The translations under genes were made by a program, and so were the position numbers. 64,000 bases of DNA from Heterobasidion occidentale (Eukaryota; Basidiomycota; Agaricomycetes; Russulales; Bondarzewiaceae), in contig JBCAQO010000014.1 of assembly GCA_039111635.1 (NCBI GenBank), forward strand, positions 2,046,001 through 2,110,000, read 5' to 3'. Of this stretch, positions 10,726 to 23,483 are shown piece after piece (positions within the stretch are counted from its first letter, which is position 1; each line of letters begins with the position of its first letter). Under the pieces are notes generated by a model. The model saw only the letters and a program-made list of their open reading frames with translations. It was not told the origin of the DNA and searched no databases.

Positions 10726-11095
10726 CCCAGGATCCTGGTTCCTTTCTGCACTCCGTCAGTCTTTCTCGTCTTCCTCTCGGGACTCCAAACTTATGCCGTT
10801 TACCGTTTCTATTCTTTCCATGTAACGCATAACTTATTAGATTAGACGGTATCAGACCACTAATACAGTAGAATTCATGGGATGTGCTGAATTAATGCGA
10901 CGATGAAGGATTGTTTGCAATGATCCGAGTAATGAGTGCGTATGGTGCGAATGCAAGGAAGGCTTAACAAATGGACATGCCGGTAACGAGTGCGTACAGA
11001 ACCGATGAAATAAATGAACAGGGAACCCATGGAACGAACAGAAAAAATGAAATCGAAAAAAACAACATACCATACCTTAGCGGGCATCTTCACCA
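10726..11095. other. Convergent 3' spacer
   Basis: A 370-bp AT-rich spacer between two converging genes, presumably holding both polyadenylation regions. There is no gene in it. Confidence 0.6.
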
Positions 11096-14000
11096 TTACT
11101 GCTCGCTGGGCTGCCACGAGATATCACCCAACCTATGCCGCGAGGGCATCGGCTTCGATTTCCCGTTCCCGCTGTTCCTGAGACCCCGTGTGGTCCCGTT
11201 CTGGCTAACCAAAGGAGAGAGCAGCGGCGCGGACGCCTCTGACGCCGTCCTCCGGACTCTCTTCTTGGGCGCAATGGCGGACTTGGGCGAATCGAGGCCC
11301 TTGAGGCTGATCTTGGTCCGCAGAGGCTTCAGCGCGGGCGCCAGCGTCGGCTCAATCTCGCGGGCGAGCTCGCGCACGAGCACAGCGCCATCGGTCTGCT
11401 TGAGCCGCACGACGAGCTCGTAGATCCCGTATCGCTCGACCAAGATCGCGCGGTTGGGGTGGACGTCGCACACCGTGCGTAGGATGCGGAGGAGGTTGAG
11501 CTTCACGACGGCCTTGCTGTTGTCTAGCTTCTCGATGACGCGTCGGAAGAATTGGGATTTGGCGACGCCGATGGTGATAGTGGTAGAAATGCGGCAGATT
11601 TTGAGGAAGGGGTCGAGGAGGTTCTCGAATGAGTTCGCCTTGGCCGAGATGAAGCACTTGAGCAGCGCCTCGAGAGATTCTGGCTTCACAAGCTCATCCT
11701 CCACCCGAGCCGGTTCCTCCTGCAACCTATGGTTCAAAGGAGTCAGCATCGCACAGAAAATTTCAAGCAATCATTTCTACACACCATGAAAGAATGGACT
11801 CCAACGCGCTGACTTGGAAGTACGGATCGGTGAGCAGCTTGACATACATCGAAAGCCCGTCATATTGCCAGAGCAATGTTCGGCAACTCTTGCCCGCGCT
11901 GGCAAGGTCACACAGAATAGGCAGCGCGAATTGCTTGAGGGGAGAGCTGGCCTCGATGACCCGCATCAAACTTGGTATGATCCCAGCCTGGGCTGCCTCT
12001 TCTTGTCTTGATTTGTTCAGGCGGCATAGGTTATAGCATGTTTGGAAGATATGGTTCGACATTTCCTGAACAAAAGTATAATCAGCACCTTCAAATTCTA
12101 TGGAAGTACAACGAACGTACCGTGCTGTGAGGCCCGGAGCATTGCTCATCTAGGATTCGGGCGAGGATCTCAATGGCGTTCGCGTTCTGGAGGACCTCTA
12201 ATATCGTTGCATTCATTGAGAGGTGCTTGATTGCCTTCAACATATGGACCAGGCACTCAGGCTCGAGAAGCTCGCAACCGCGCAGGAGACCTGTATATTG
12301 AATATCACGATGATAAGTCATCATAAGAGTTGTCAAAGAATACAGAACGTACGTCTAACAACCTTGCGTGTTCCTAGCGCGTTCCGCACATGGATATCTG
12401 ACTGCGACACCTGACAGAACACGAGCAAGATCTGGATGATCTTCCGCTTCATCGTCGACGCCTTGTCACCCTGGGTCGCCATCACGTTCAAGAGCGCCGA
12501 CGAGAGTGGGTCCAGCAAGCCCTCGCGGATGAACATCCGACAGAAGTCGTTCTTCGTCGTCGGGCTCTGCAGCTCGAACACGCTCCCGATCCCGTTGAGT
12601 GCATGCACGACGAGGTCACTCTGCTCCGCGAAGTCCTCGTCGAGCAGATCGACGAGTACCTTGAGGCCTCGACACCTAGGAAAGGAACAACAGTTATATA
12701 CAGAATTCAACGTGCTGGGGAGAAGGGGTCAGCGTACGAGATGAACATCTGCAGAGTTAGGACGGAGACATGGCACAGCAGCTGAATAAAGTTCGAGGCC
12801 TGCAGCCGGCATTCGATGGATACTTTTGGATGTAAAGCCTGCGATGAGCATTAGACGATGATAGAAAGGAAACGATGCAGTTTGACACACCCATGACAGG
12901 AATTCCACTGTAGACAACGTCAGACCCAAATCTGACATTTCACAGACGCCAATAGCACACACCCGATCAAGCAGAAGCTCTCTAAGAATCCTGCATCGGC
13001 CGTGACGAGCTATTGAAAATTTGGCGTTAGAGTTCATCGAGACGTGCTATGATTGGAAAAGAGATCCCCACCATGTTCACGATTTGCAACAACTTCATTG
13101 TTACTTCTCGGGAACATTTACTTTCCAGGACTTCAAGTATCGCAAGCATCCCATGTGCAGAAACCAACTGCCCCTGCATCTCCGGCGTATCTAATATGAT
13201 CCCCATCTAATCCCCACCGCCTGCTCAGCACGATCGCAAAGAATGGGCGGCGGAAGTGGGACAAACCAGATTATCGCAAGCTTCGCGCAGCTGGAAGTCC
13301 GGCGCAGACGGCGTCAGCTCATCGATGAGCTGGTTTACCTGATTCGTCAAGCGCGCATACTTATCGCGCTGCAATTCGCTCGAGGTCGTCTTCCACAAAG
13401 CCCTCATCAATCTACAGAAAGAACAAACCATGGCGAGATATATTGAGGAATAGAACCAAATTGTTAAGATTCATCCATACCTCCGCAAAAGGATCTTCGT
13501 CGTCGATATCGTCGTCGCCTAGCTGTTAGAAGAATCGGTACGTGTGCATATAGCAAGCAAAAACGGTCTCACCCAAGACTTGTTCGACAAGCGAGTGTTC
13601 AGCTGTAGCGTTTGTATAGGCTGCTCCGTGGCTAAAAATAAGACGATTCAATATCTGCCCGATAATCCTCATCGACCGTGTCAGCGTGCTCACAAGTCCC
13701 ACTCGGCTTCCCAAACACATCGTCGTAATCCTCGTCGTCGTCCTCTGCATATTTCCCAAACTCGCTCTGCTGCTCGAGCTTCTTTACCTCTGCGCGCCCA
13801 AACGACCCATTTGTCGAGCCTACAAACGACGACGACCGCGAATGCGACGTCGAGTGCGAGCGCGCAGACAATGGGCTCGGGTACCCCGGTGCCGGCGTCA
13901 ACGGGCTCAACGCCTGCCGCGACGACCTGCGCCCGAGCTCCGGCAGCGGCGCGGTCTTGGGGCCCGGCGACGACGGCAGGAGCCCGAGCGTCTTGATGTC

Positions 14001-16055
14001 GTCCGGGTGGAACAGGCCCTTGCGGAACGAGTTCTTCATCTTGAAGTCCGCGAACTTCTCCTGCCACTCGTCGTCCTCGTCGATACCAAGGTCTGAGTAG
14101 TCCTCGACGATCGGAGCGATTTCCGGCGGTGGCGGTTTGGCGGTGGCGGAGGCGGCGGAGCTCGGGCTGCGGTTCGGGCGGATAGTCTGCGCGTTGTTGT
14201 CGTCGGCTTCTAGCGGCTTGTCGTCGTCTGGGGTGCTCTTCTCCAACGCTGCAATAAGAAGTTTGCTCTCAGTCAGTGTTTGGGTCAAATTTGAATATAA
14301 TTGAAGGAAATACGAGGCGCCGACCTTGAAGCTTTGAGAGAGAGATGCCTTCTTCAAAGTCGTCGTCCCAGTTGTCGGTTTGTTCCTCTGGCTGCTGGAG
14401 CAGGAACGGGCCCGGCATCGCTAACGGTGTCGCGTTCTTTGAGCTTGTTGAAGGTGCAGCCTTCCGGGTCAGGTTTGACGACGACGCTTGCGAAGAAACA
14501 GATGCAGACAGAGAAAGCGAGGCGGGTAGCAGCGCGAACGAAGGTTCACTCGGCGACCCCAGAGGCGAATGCGGCGCGCCGTCAACGGTAGAGTTCCGAC
14601 GCTGTGCTGGATGTTTCGCTGGCCGCGAAGGAGCTTTGTGTTATAGAAGCGGAAAAGAAGACCGAGGACATAAGACTACCGGGTCAGTCATTTGAGGGAG
14701 CACTCAATGCACGTACATCTCAGTGCTTCATTCCACTCTTGCACCTTCAGCACCGCCTCGTCGAAGTTATAGTTACTAAGCGGCCTCCCCCACCCGGTCC
14801 CTCAGACATCCCCCGCGCGCGCTGGCTCTCCGCCATCTGTCGTTTGGCCGAGACCATCCAGGGGTGCCGCAACAGCTTCTTCGCAGTAATGCGGAGATTG
14901 CAGTCCTTCTGGAAGCAGTGATATAAAAAGTCTTTGACGATGGGGGACGCCCCCTCGGGGATCGGCGGGCTGTCATCCTGCACGATACGGTAGAGCGCTG
15001 GCATCGGCTTGAGGAAATGGTACGGGGGGCGTCCCTCGAGGAGCTCGATCACTGTGCAGCCCACACTCCATATGTCCGACGCCGTCGTAGCGCCGAACTG
15101 CTCGATGACCTCCGGAGCCACTGTGTTGTCAATCAAAAAAAGGCCGAATCAGGACAAAAACTCCCTGAGCACAGAAGAAGGCCGGGATGGCAACGGTGGT
15201 ACACTTACTCCAATAAGGACTCCCAACCACCGCGTCGTCGCTCGCGCCCGCCGTCGTGCTGCTCGCGACACCAAAGTCCGCAAGTTTGACGGCGCCGTCT
15301 TTCGTCGTCAGAATATTCGCGCCCTTGATGTCGCGATGAATGACACCCTGGTCATGCAGGTATACCAGCCCCTCGAGGACCTGCGATATATATACGGCGA
15401 CAAGGTTTTCGGGAAATTTGCCGAAACGCTTGCATATATTGTGCAGAGAGCCGTTCTCGCAGAACCTGCACGACATATTGAGATGGCTCGCTTACATGTA
15501 TACGGACGAGAGGGGGCACACTCTAGAATAATATACAGGTATTCTCGCGTCTTGACGAACCCTTTATACTTGACGATATTGGGATGCTGTCGAGAAATGT
15601 TGAGACGTAACGTGAGCGACACATGACAGGTGAACCTACATTGAGGTTTTTCAAAAGATCGATTTCTGACTACACTGAGTGTTAGTGATTGTACAGAACA
15701 CAAAACGACGCGCGACGCACCATAATTTGGCCTAATTCACCCTTAGGTATGTTGCTCAGTTGTATTTCCTTGACAGCAACGGTCTCCCCAGTAGCCCAAT
15801 TGAGTGCGCCTAGGTAGAGACGCGTAATAAGAAGTATATCACAGGTGTCCTCTTGATCAAGCAAAGCAGAGGCGGAAGCATTTGTATGCACTCACGATAG
15901 ACTTGACCGAACGCGCCCTTCCCCAACGAGTCACCCAATTGCTACATCATGGAGGTGTCCAGAGCACGTCATTCAAGGATATCAAAGGGACATACATAGT
16001 CATTCAGCAACTTCGCGCTCGTCGAGCTCGAGCCGTAAGCCGGTGACCCTGCCAT
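11096..16055 (-). CDS. sepH: SepH/Cdc7-type septation-initiation (SIN) protein kinase
   Basis: A large gene with many short introns. The start ATG is at 16055 ([20 protein letters not shown]); the last exon ends [11 protein letters not shown] with the stop at 11096. The kinase domain comes first: glycine loop GKGAFGQVY (about 15905-15945), VAVKEIQL with the ATP lysine (about 15760-15780), [15 protein letters not shown], catalytic loop [10 protein letters not shown] (about 15310-15345), LADFGVAS, then [23 protein letters not shown] conserved motif [16 protein letters not shown] (about 14335-14390) and an acidic, Ser-rich linker follow. The C-terminal half (about 13430 to 11096) is a run of leucine-rich helices of ARM/HEAT type. 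This order matches Aspergillus SepH and fission yeast Cdc7, which act at the spindle pole to trigger septum formation through Sid1 and Mob1 kinases. Length is roughly 1,250-1,350 residues. Exon borders in the ARM part are approximate. Confidence 0.88.
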
Positions 16056-16852
16056 GGTGAGTGAAGACTCAGACGCGCAGGCGCAGCCGACAGGAAACGG
16101 ATCAAAAGAAAGAAAGAGGAAGAAAGAAAGAACGCCGTCAGTACGCTGTCGCTGTGTCAGCTATAGGATTGCAGCGCACGCGAAATGCGAGCGTAGACGA
16201 CGGCGGGGAGCAAGAGCACTGAGCAGTGAGCGTTTGGATTTGCTCCCGTGCCAGAGATCACAACAGCGGTCGAACGCGTCGACGCCACCGCTCCGTTATT
16301 AGCAACTGGCCGCGGCTATCCCCGGATGTGCGAGCGTTTTCATCAAGATCCTGTAGAACAATTTCCGAAAAGGACGGACGTTCTGCCCAATGTCATCATT
16401 ATGTCGCAATTTAGCCTTTTTAGGGGGTTTTACATCCAGTTCATGCGGAAATGTTCAGGCGGGCAGCACCCCCGACATCGAGCAACTCGGGAATATCGGG
16501 ACAGGTGCCGTATCAAGGGAGTCGGAGCAAACGGTGACATCACCCACCCGCTTCCACAACTCAATCAGCTTCAACTAAGTTAGTTTTCGACAGAAACAGG
16601 CTGAGCTACTCATGCTCTAGATGCTGAGAAGCACATTGTTGAATAAGATTATCGACCACAAACACTATATATCCAATTTATAGTTTACAACGTCAAGATT
16701 CTAGTCCATCGTGGCAAGAAACGCCCACCTATGCAGCTCCAGCCAGCGACCAGACAGGGGCGTATCTGGGCTTTGCGGCGTGGAATCGCGTTTGTGACAC
16801 AAGTCGCCCTGAGCGACCGAGAAACTCGCGCCTAGGACGCGAGACCCATAGC
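16056..16852. other. Promoter side of the kinase gene; no gene seen
   Basis: It holds the kinase promoter and the 3' flank of the lipase gene, both minus strand. Open frames of 60-110 codons on the plus strand show no motif. Confidence 0.5.
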
Positions 16853-19126
16853 TCACAACCCCTCGTCATACAACTTCCTCGTCAACGCAACATAAAACCT
16901 CTCTAAATCCGCATCCGACTCCAAATCGCTCCTCCTCTCGCTCTTCTTCTTTGATGCCTCCTTCCCCCCATCCTTCTCCTGCATGGCCGCGCTGCTGGTA
17001 CTGCCGCCGCCGTTACTCCTGAGACCAAGCGAAGGGATCGAATCCGTCGGCACCTGATTCGCCAGCCAATCGAACACGACCGACAGCCTATCCGTCGACG
17101 ACTTCAACGTCCGATCCTCCTCCGCCTCGCGCTTTTCCTTCTGCTGCTCCCGCTTCTCCCATCTACCCTCTCGCGGCAGACCGCCCGCGTCCTCTTTTTG
17201 CTCCTCCTTCGCCTTCTGTGTTTTGTTCGCCCGCGTCCACGCCCTAACGAACCGGCCCCAATCCCCGAGCCCCCAGCTCTCACCACCATGCCCTGACGAT
17301 GACGATGTCGACGGCGTCCCAGCCCCTATCCCCATCCCAAGCTCGATCCCGCTCGCCCCCCGCAGTTGCCAATGATCGCACCCCTCCATCGTGCCCAAAA
17401 ATTCGCCCCACCGCGCGCTCTGTACCGACACCAGCCCGTCATGGCCCCACAGATCTTCCCGATCCCACGGTGCCGGGGATGCGTCGTCGCCGAGCACGCC
17501 AGACGCGCGCGCCTCACGTTGCAGACGGACCCGGTCCTTCTCCTCTGCACCGTCCAGGATGACTTTCGGTAGCCAAAGCGGGTGCCAGACGTTCATGTTG
17601 TCCTGCCGGCCCGCGATGCTAAAATACTTGACGCGCGGATCGTCCGGCGTGGACGGGTTGAAGATCGTGTTCAAATATGTCGTCGTGAGGTTCGCGTACG
17701 CGGGCGAGTCGAACATTGACAGGAGGAGCGTGGTGAACGAGGACGGTAAAGATGCAAGAGAGGACATTGAAAGCGATGAAGAGGACTGCTTGGATTTGGG
17801 TTCGGAGATGCCGGATGCAGAGACCATTGAAGGGTCAGAGGCGGATTTTTCGAGCGAAGCGGCTGCAGACTTGGTCGCTAGCGAGACCAGCTCCTTCTCT
17901 GCTTGCGTCCTTCCCAGCCCTAGATACTCCTTTAAAGAAAGGGAGGTCAGCAACGCAAATGGCGCACACAGCGCGCGCCACAAACCGTGCACCAGTCCAT
18001 GAACACGCTCCCGCGATGGGGCGTTGCAATAGTTGTCAGAGAGAGCGGCGTGTATTCTGTTGGTTTTATATGAGATATCAAATGCCGACAATCGAGACCT
18101 CCCATAGAGTGGGCCATAAAATTTAGCCCGCGTCCTGGCGCCCTCTGTTGAAGGAAACGGTCCATGTTCTCAGAACGCGACGCGATAGAACCCGTTCTAT
18201 GAAGAAAGACTCCTGAGTCGCCAGTGCAGCCGCTGTTGAGAATGAACATGCTCACCCCGGGACTGCAGTTACAATCACCTCAGCACCAATGATCTTGCGG
18301 AGGATGTGCAAGATACTCGACCAATAGTTCATTCGCAGACCAGGAAACGCTGACGGCCCCCGCACGTCGAAACCGTACAGACCTACATTAATAGTTTGTG
18401 ATGGTCACCACTCACTCGGAGAGAGGTTATAGAAGGAAAGAGGGGCTGCGCACCGTGGCATAATACGATCGGATAGCGCGGGGTGCGGACAGGGTCATAC
18501 AAGACAGGACTGACGATCAGACGGTGGATAGTGTCCAGCGTCTCTGGGTCTACGGAATTGTCGCGCGGGGGTGGGCGGCGGCGGGGTTTCGGCGGCGGAG
18601 TGTTCCTGGGATGCGACTGATATTCGAACTTGCTAGAATTCTCTGAGTCTTGTGTGTTTTCTTCCGTCTGTTCGCTGAACAGGGCAGTGAGACGGGATGC
18701 AGTAGGCCAGCGCCAGCGGGGCCACGAGATGGAGATACCGCTCGCTAAAATGCCATGTGAGTGATCGTGCTCGAGCAGCGGCTGAACAAACGCACTTTGC
18801 ACAACTCGTTCGCTGATACTGTCCCTCCACAAGTCCCCTGACATCACCGTACGCGTCCCCCTCGATCCCGATCCCGTCAATTTCACCTCCTCATTTAACC
18901 ACCCAGGCCACTCGAACGACCTAATCCCGTCCAAGGGCCGCCAGCGCGACGACATCCTTCGGTCTCCTATAATACTGTTACTACCATTGCGCGCGTCGGG
19001 ACCCTCGGGCTGGTCAACCTCCGATCGGGTGTGCAGGTAGTGATGTGTGATGCCGAGCGTCGAGATAACGTTGACGACTCTGCGGAGGAAAAGCGATACG
19101 GGGATTGGAAACCAGACTGTGTTCAT
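16853..19126 (-). CDS. TGL2: Tgl2-like triacylglycerol lipase (alpha/beta hydrolase)
   Basis: Four exons. Exon 1 (ATG at 19126) begins with a hydrophobic segment and ends in YPIVLCHG, the oxyanion strand. Exon 2 continues LYGFDVRGP...NYWSSILHILRKIIGAEVIVTAVPG. Exon 3 carries TGSIASRSENMDRFL and the nucleophile elbow AHSMGGLD, then LTTIATPHRGS. Exon 4 starts EYLGLGRTQ. The Ser of AHSMGG, the Asp in the HDGLVSVQSA segment and the His of CDHW are the likely triad. Spacing and wording match the yeast Tgl2 lipase family, a mitochondrial acylglycerol lipase in yeast; location here is inferred. Exon 4 has long low-complexity inserts (Ser/Lys/Glu-rich, about 17000-17300 and 17750-17880) that make it longer than yeast Tgl2. 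The protein ends YVALTRKLYDEGL at 16853. Confidence 0.85.
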
Positions 19127-19652
19127 CTCCCATTAGCCGTGGAATGAACTTGGACGATGCGCGAGCGAGGAGTGGGTTGGATGTGTAACGCAAAACCCAG
19201 GGGCCGAAGAGTAGAGGGCTCGGCCAATGCCGAGACTACCCCAGACTTTTGATGCCGGGGCCCATGCTCACGCCGAACAGAACTCCTCGACAAGTGACTT
19301 CCGGGAGTAAATCAGTATTCCATGTCCTACTGCCGCCTTCTGGCATGCAACTACGTTTCTCGGGTATCCCTACCTCACTCCCAAATCACGATGAGCACTC
19401 TTCATTGTCAACAGTGGATGCCTTCGCGATGTGTGAAGATTGTCGCCAAGGAACCCCAGCAAAGGTTAAAGTAGATGGAGCGGCAGCAGAATCGGGGACA
19501 TCATTCAAATAACACAGCACATCAAAGGCAACTGAACTCAGAACGACCTCATCGACCCAAACCAGCTTGTTAGTACATAACAAAGACGACGACAAACAAG
19601 AAGATAAATATACGGATCGCTGGAACCAAATATAGGAGCGAAGTTTCGAAGC
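19127..19652. other. Spacer between lipase and first P450; no gene
   Basis: About 525 bp. It holds the lipase promoter and the 3' flank of P450-1. No open frame with a motif is present. Confidence 0.5.
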
Positions 19653-21821
19653 CTAGTCCTTGTGCTCATCCTCTGTTTGCTCTATGAGAGCAAGCGCTCG
19701 CTCAGAGCGCGGAATAAACACGCATTTGAACGGCTTCGGCCGACTGCACCAGTGTACATACAGACGTCAATTTAAAAAGGAGGATTTGGCCGAAGGACGT
19801 GCGCTCACGCACCTCACTAAACCAGTCGTAAACTCCGCTATTGGCTCTATCACGTTCCCATGCTGATCCGTGGCTTTGGCAATATTGTACACTGCTAGGA
19901 TCGACGCAATCGTGATCCATAGATTATCCAAAGCGACCCAGCGGCCAGGGCAGATACTGCGCGGAGTTTTGTTGATCAGCTATACTCTCACACATGCTAG
20001 TAAACTAATAACAAGGGCCGAATACATACCGACGTCCGAAGCCGAAAGCAATAAGGGGTTGCTCGTTGATTCCAAGGTCCATGTTCCTTTTCGGGTCGTC
20101 AAACCGTTCCGGCTTAAATTTCGAACTGTCAGGATACCTGCGTTCGTCATGGAGCATACCCCTGGGTCCCGAGGTGAGCCCAGTCGTTCAATTAGCTGCT
20201 GTTGTAGTCTGTCACGATTGGGTCAATGTAAAACTCACCAGACATTTGGCTGGATCGTCGTTCCTTTTGGAATCCAGTAACCCTCGTAAATGTCATCCTG
20301 CACCGTGGCATGTGACAAAGCCAAGGGAGCAACTGGATTCCATCGTAGGCTCTCCCACATGACATGCGCTATGAAGGGCATTTTGTCTCGATCATCTAGT
20401 GAAGGGAGGCGGTCAGTGCCGACAACACGGTCTATCTCTCCCTGAGCCTTTTTCTGGACATTTGGATGAAGCACCATGGCCAGTAGGAAAGTCATAATAG
20501 CAGCCATCGTCTAGAGAATGATCAGACACAGCGTAGCTCAGTCTAACGAGAAACTTTACCGTGTCGGCACCGGCTAGGTAGTATACACGGATATCGATCA
20601 AAGGACGCTTCGGAGACAGACTGGTAGAAAGAAACGGCACCTGAATAAGAGACAGCGGCCACACTTTGGATCATTCTAACGTCCGTTTCCGTCCCGGAGT
20701 GAATAGAATTTTCAAGCTCTCTTGTAACAATGCACGGCGTTGCAGCACCAGATTCCTGTGTGTGCGGTTTCGGACATGAGTGTTCTCTTGTATAGATAGG
20801 GAACATATAGTGAATTTACTATTTTCTGTTTGACCATTTCAAAAGGCTCCTCAAGCATCGCTTGCGACAACTTGCGCCATTCATAAGCTTTCCTTTTGAA
20901 TTCCGCCCCTGGAAACCAAGTGGGGATATGTTTCACTGCGTTTTCCGATTCGTGAGATATGTTTTCTTAAGAGAAAGACAGGGAGAAGACTCACAGAATG
21001 GTAGATAGTCGACTACGTACGTCCCATATATGCCCGCGTAGCCCAATGTCCTCATACCTTTCTCAACCAAGGTGACATAGACATCATCATCTTCCGTAAC
21101 ATCATGACCGTATGAGATATTCATGACAAGCGCTGCGGCACTCCTGCAACAAAGGATATTAATCACTCGTCGATTAACTGAAACCGTACCTGTGCAAGTG
21201 TTTCTCAAAATCTTCTGGAGAACGATTGAGATTTCGAAGAAGAGTTCGAACTCCCTTCACTTCGATCGGTTTATACACGGGTGCCACCCGTGAGCGGAAA
21301 TGTTTTTCAAAGAGACCCCGGTATTTTCGCCAAGTTGGCCCATATTCCATTCTAATTAAAGACCAACTCCAACCCATCCTGGATATGTATTGGAAAAAAC
21401 GAAGCCTCAAATAATGCAACAGAGAACTCACAGGTCCCTTGTCATTGTCCGTGCCGGTCTGGAAGAATAAATGGCACCACGCTTGTCGAGAAGGTCATCT
21501 GCAATCTTTTCCGAGTTGATGATGAGAACAGGGTTGCCATAAATACGATAGAAGATCATGTCGCCTTAATTCGAAGGCGAGTATCATATCAAGTAACAAC
21601 ATTTAATTCATAGAATAGTATCGCTTACCATAAACATCCCCCCATTCACCGTAAGTGCGCCAGTCAGCTATCCTGGGGATATTGGGACGACCCATGCCAA
21701 ACCATGAAGATTTGGGACCAGGCGGCGTAGGAGGCCTGCGAACTAATATTCCAAGAAAGGCCAAAAACAGAGCAACTACTGTCGCCGCGGCGAGTCCGTA
21801 GTCTAAGTTTCCTTGCGGCAT
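19653..21821 (-). CDS. Cytochrome P450, tandem copy 1
   Basis: Start ATG at 21821 with an N-terminal membrane anchor (LAAATVVALFLAFLGIL), then the proline hinge RRPPTPPGPKSSWFGMG. Exons give GDMIFYRIYGNPVLIINSEK, the MGWSWS...TWRKYRGLFEKHF helix-C segment, AGADT in helix I (about 20560-20575), ExxR as ESLR (about 20330-20345), YWIPKGTTI, PERF, and the heme loop FGFGRR/ICPGRW split by an intron between 20034 and 19935. The last exon ends ALALIEQTEDEHKD with TAG at 19653-19655. All catalytic landmarks are present and I found no frame break across the introns. It is a microsomal monooxygenase of E-class group I, similar to basidiomycete CYP64-like (O-methylsterigmatocystin oxidoreductase-like) proteins. 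The exact CYP family and substrate cannot be told from sequence. A TATA box lies at 21882-21888. Confidence 0.88.
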
Positions 21822-21881
21822 GTTGCAACCAGGCGATGATGGTGAGGAGTCACTAGAGCATAGCGCTTGTGTAGAAGGGGC

Positions 21882-21888
21882 ATTTATA
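21882..21888 (-). promoter_or_regulatory. TATA box of P450 copy 1
   Basis: TATAAAT on the minus strand, about 60 bp upstream of the ATG at 21821. Confidence 0.6.
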
Positions 21889-23483
21889 CTACATTCAGAC
21901 TCTCCGTTTTGCGCGGAGTCTACGAAAAGCCGCCCGTCAATCTGGGATAGGTAATGGCTTGTTGTGGTGTAACTGAGAATGTCAGGAAGTAAGTAGTGGC
22001 ATCACTAGGTCATCTGAGCTTATCCTGACGATGTGTGACTAGACCCTACGACGCCCAACGGATGCATGGACGAAGCATTCCGCATCAGAAGCCATGCGCA
22101 TCCTATCACTTGGAAAATTTTCACCTTTCTAGATGGTGCCATGTCTGGAAGACTTGTAACGGAGGACGTTGATGAAGGCCGATGTCTCTAACGTCAGAGA
22201 CATTGACAGGTGACTCTCGCAACTGCCGGAATTTGCAGCTTCAAATCGTCAGTCGTGCCAAATTTAATAGGCCGAAGATCTGTCGGCGCAAAGGTGCACG
22301 ACAGATATCTTGCTTCGAGTGGTGAGCCAGTTCGGGACTTGCAGCTCACCTGTAACACAGGTCAAAGCCTGCTCTTATCTCGAATGTCCTAGTCGGTTTC
22401 CTAGTAGAGATTTCCGAGCGTTGATGTCGACTGGTGCAATGCCGAGGCAGTCGCGATTTTTTGAATTTGGATGCAGCATATGTTGAATAGATACAGTCAT
22501 AGTTCAAGATGAGCGTGGTGGACGCGCTCATCGAAGGCAGGATAGTGGTGCAGTGAGGAAGTTGCAAGAGTCCGGCCGGCCGTATCGGCCCGCTCAAGCA
22601 TGCAGCTCTTCGCACGTTGTCGCTTCCGTTCTCTTCCGTCTAAGAGGAAATCTTACAGTCTGCTCCTTCCTCGCCGTATCCTTCAGCTCCCAAAAATTCT
22701 TCAGCATCACCTCCGCGGCTCAATTTTGAAATAATCGAGAACATACCGCCGACTGCAGACTTAGTAACGACCATCATATCCTGTCTACCACTTCGCAAGG
22801 CTGCTCTCGTCACATCCGTCTATGCCATCGTGCCCTCACCGTACACTTGACGCCGGAAGCCTTGTCTGCTTGATGAATTAAAATCTAAACATCATCCAGT
22901 GGCCGATTGTCTTGAAGCGGGCACAAGCAACGGGGAGATGAACGATGAAGAGGACTACAACACAAGGGTTGGTTTCTCGTAGTCGAATTCACGTCGTTGC
23001 AAATTCACAATCTTGAATACTTTTAGTTTATATGTGTGTTAGGTTCGTGCCGAACTTGTCTCTGCTTTCGAGACCTCTCCTTCAAAAAATGTCTGATAGA
23101 TTGGGAGTTACGACCCCGTTAACCAGATTCTGCCTCGCTCGCTTCCTCATCCCAGATTCAAGAAAGCAATCACGGATCTTTTTGCGAGCGTTGCAAGTGT
23201 GCGCATCTACAGTCTGTCGACTGACCTTGATCTTCGTTGGCACTCTCATCTCGCTCTTGCATTTTCGAGCTGATAGAGGCTCGAGAATGTTGTCGAGGCT
23301 GCTGCCCTCAAATAATTCTATGAAAGTGCACGAGTCCGCAACTCATCACTCGTCCACAGGCTCTAGGTAGATTCGCATATATTTGGAAGCAACATCTGAC
23401 GTCGTTGTTTGAATTTTACATAAAAGGCACATCGTCTCAAATCAACCAGCCTGCATAGACCAGTCTTCCAAAGACAAAAGACC
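21889..23483. other. Inter-P450 spacer 1-2
   Basis: About 1.6 kb without a gene I can support. A 112-codon plus-strand frame at 23032-23370 has no motif. It holds the upstream region of copy 1 and the 3' flank of copy 2. Confidence 0.5.
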
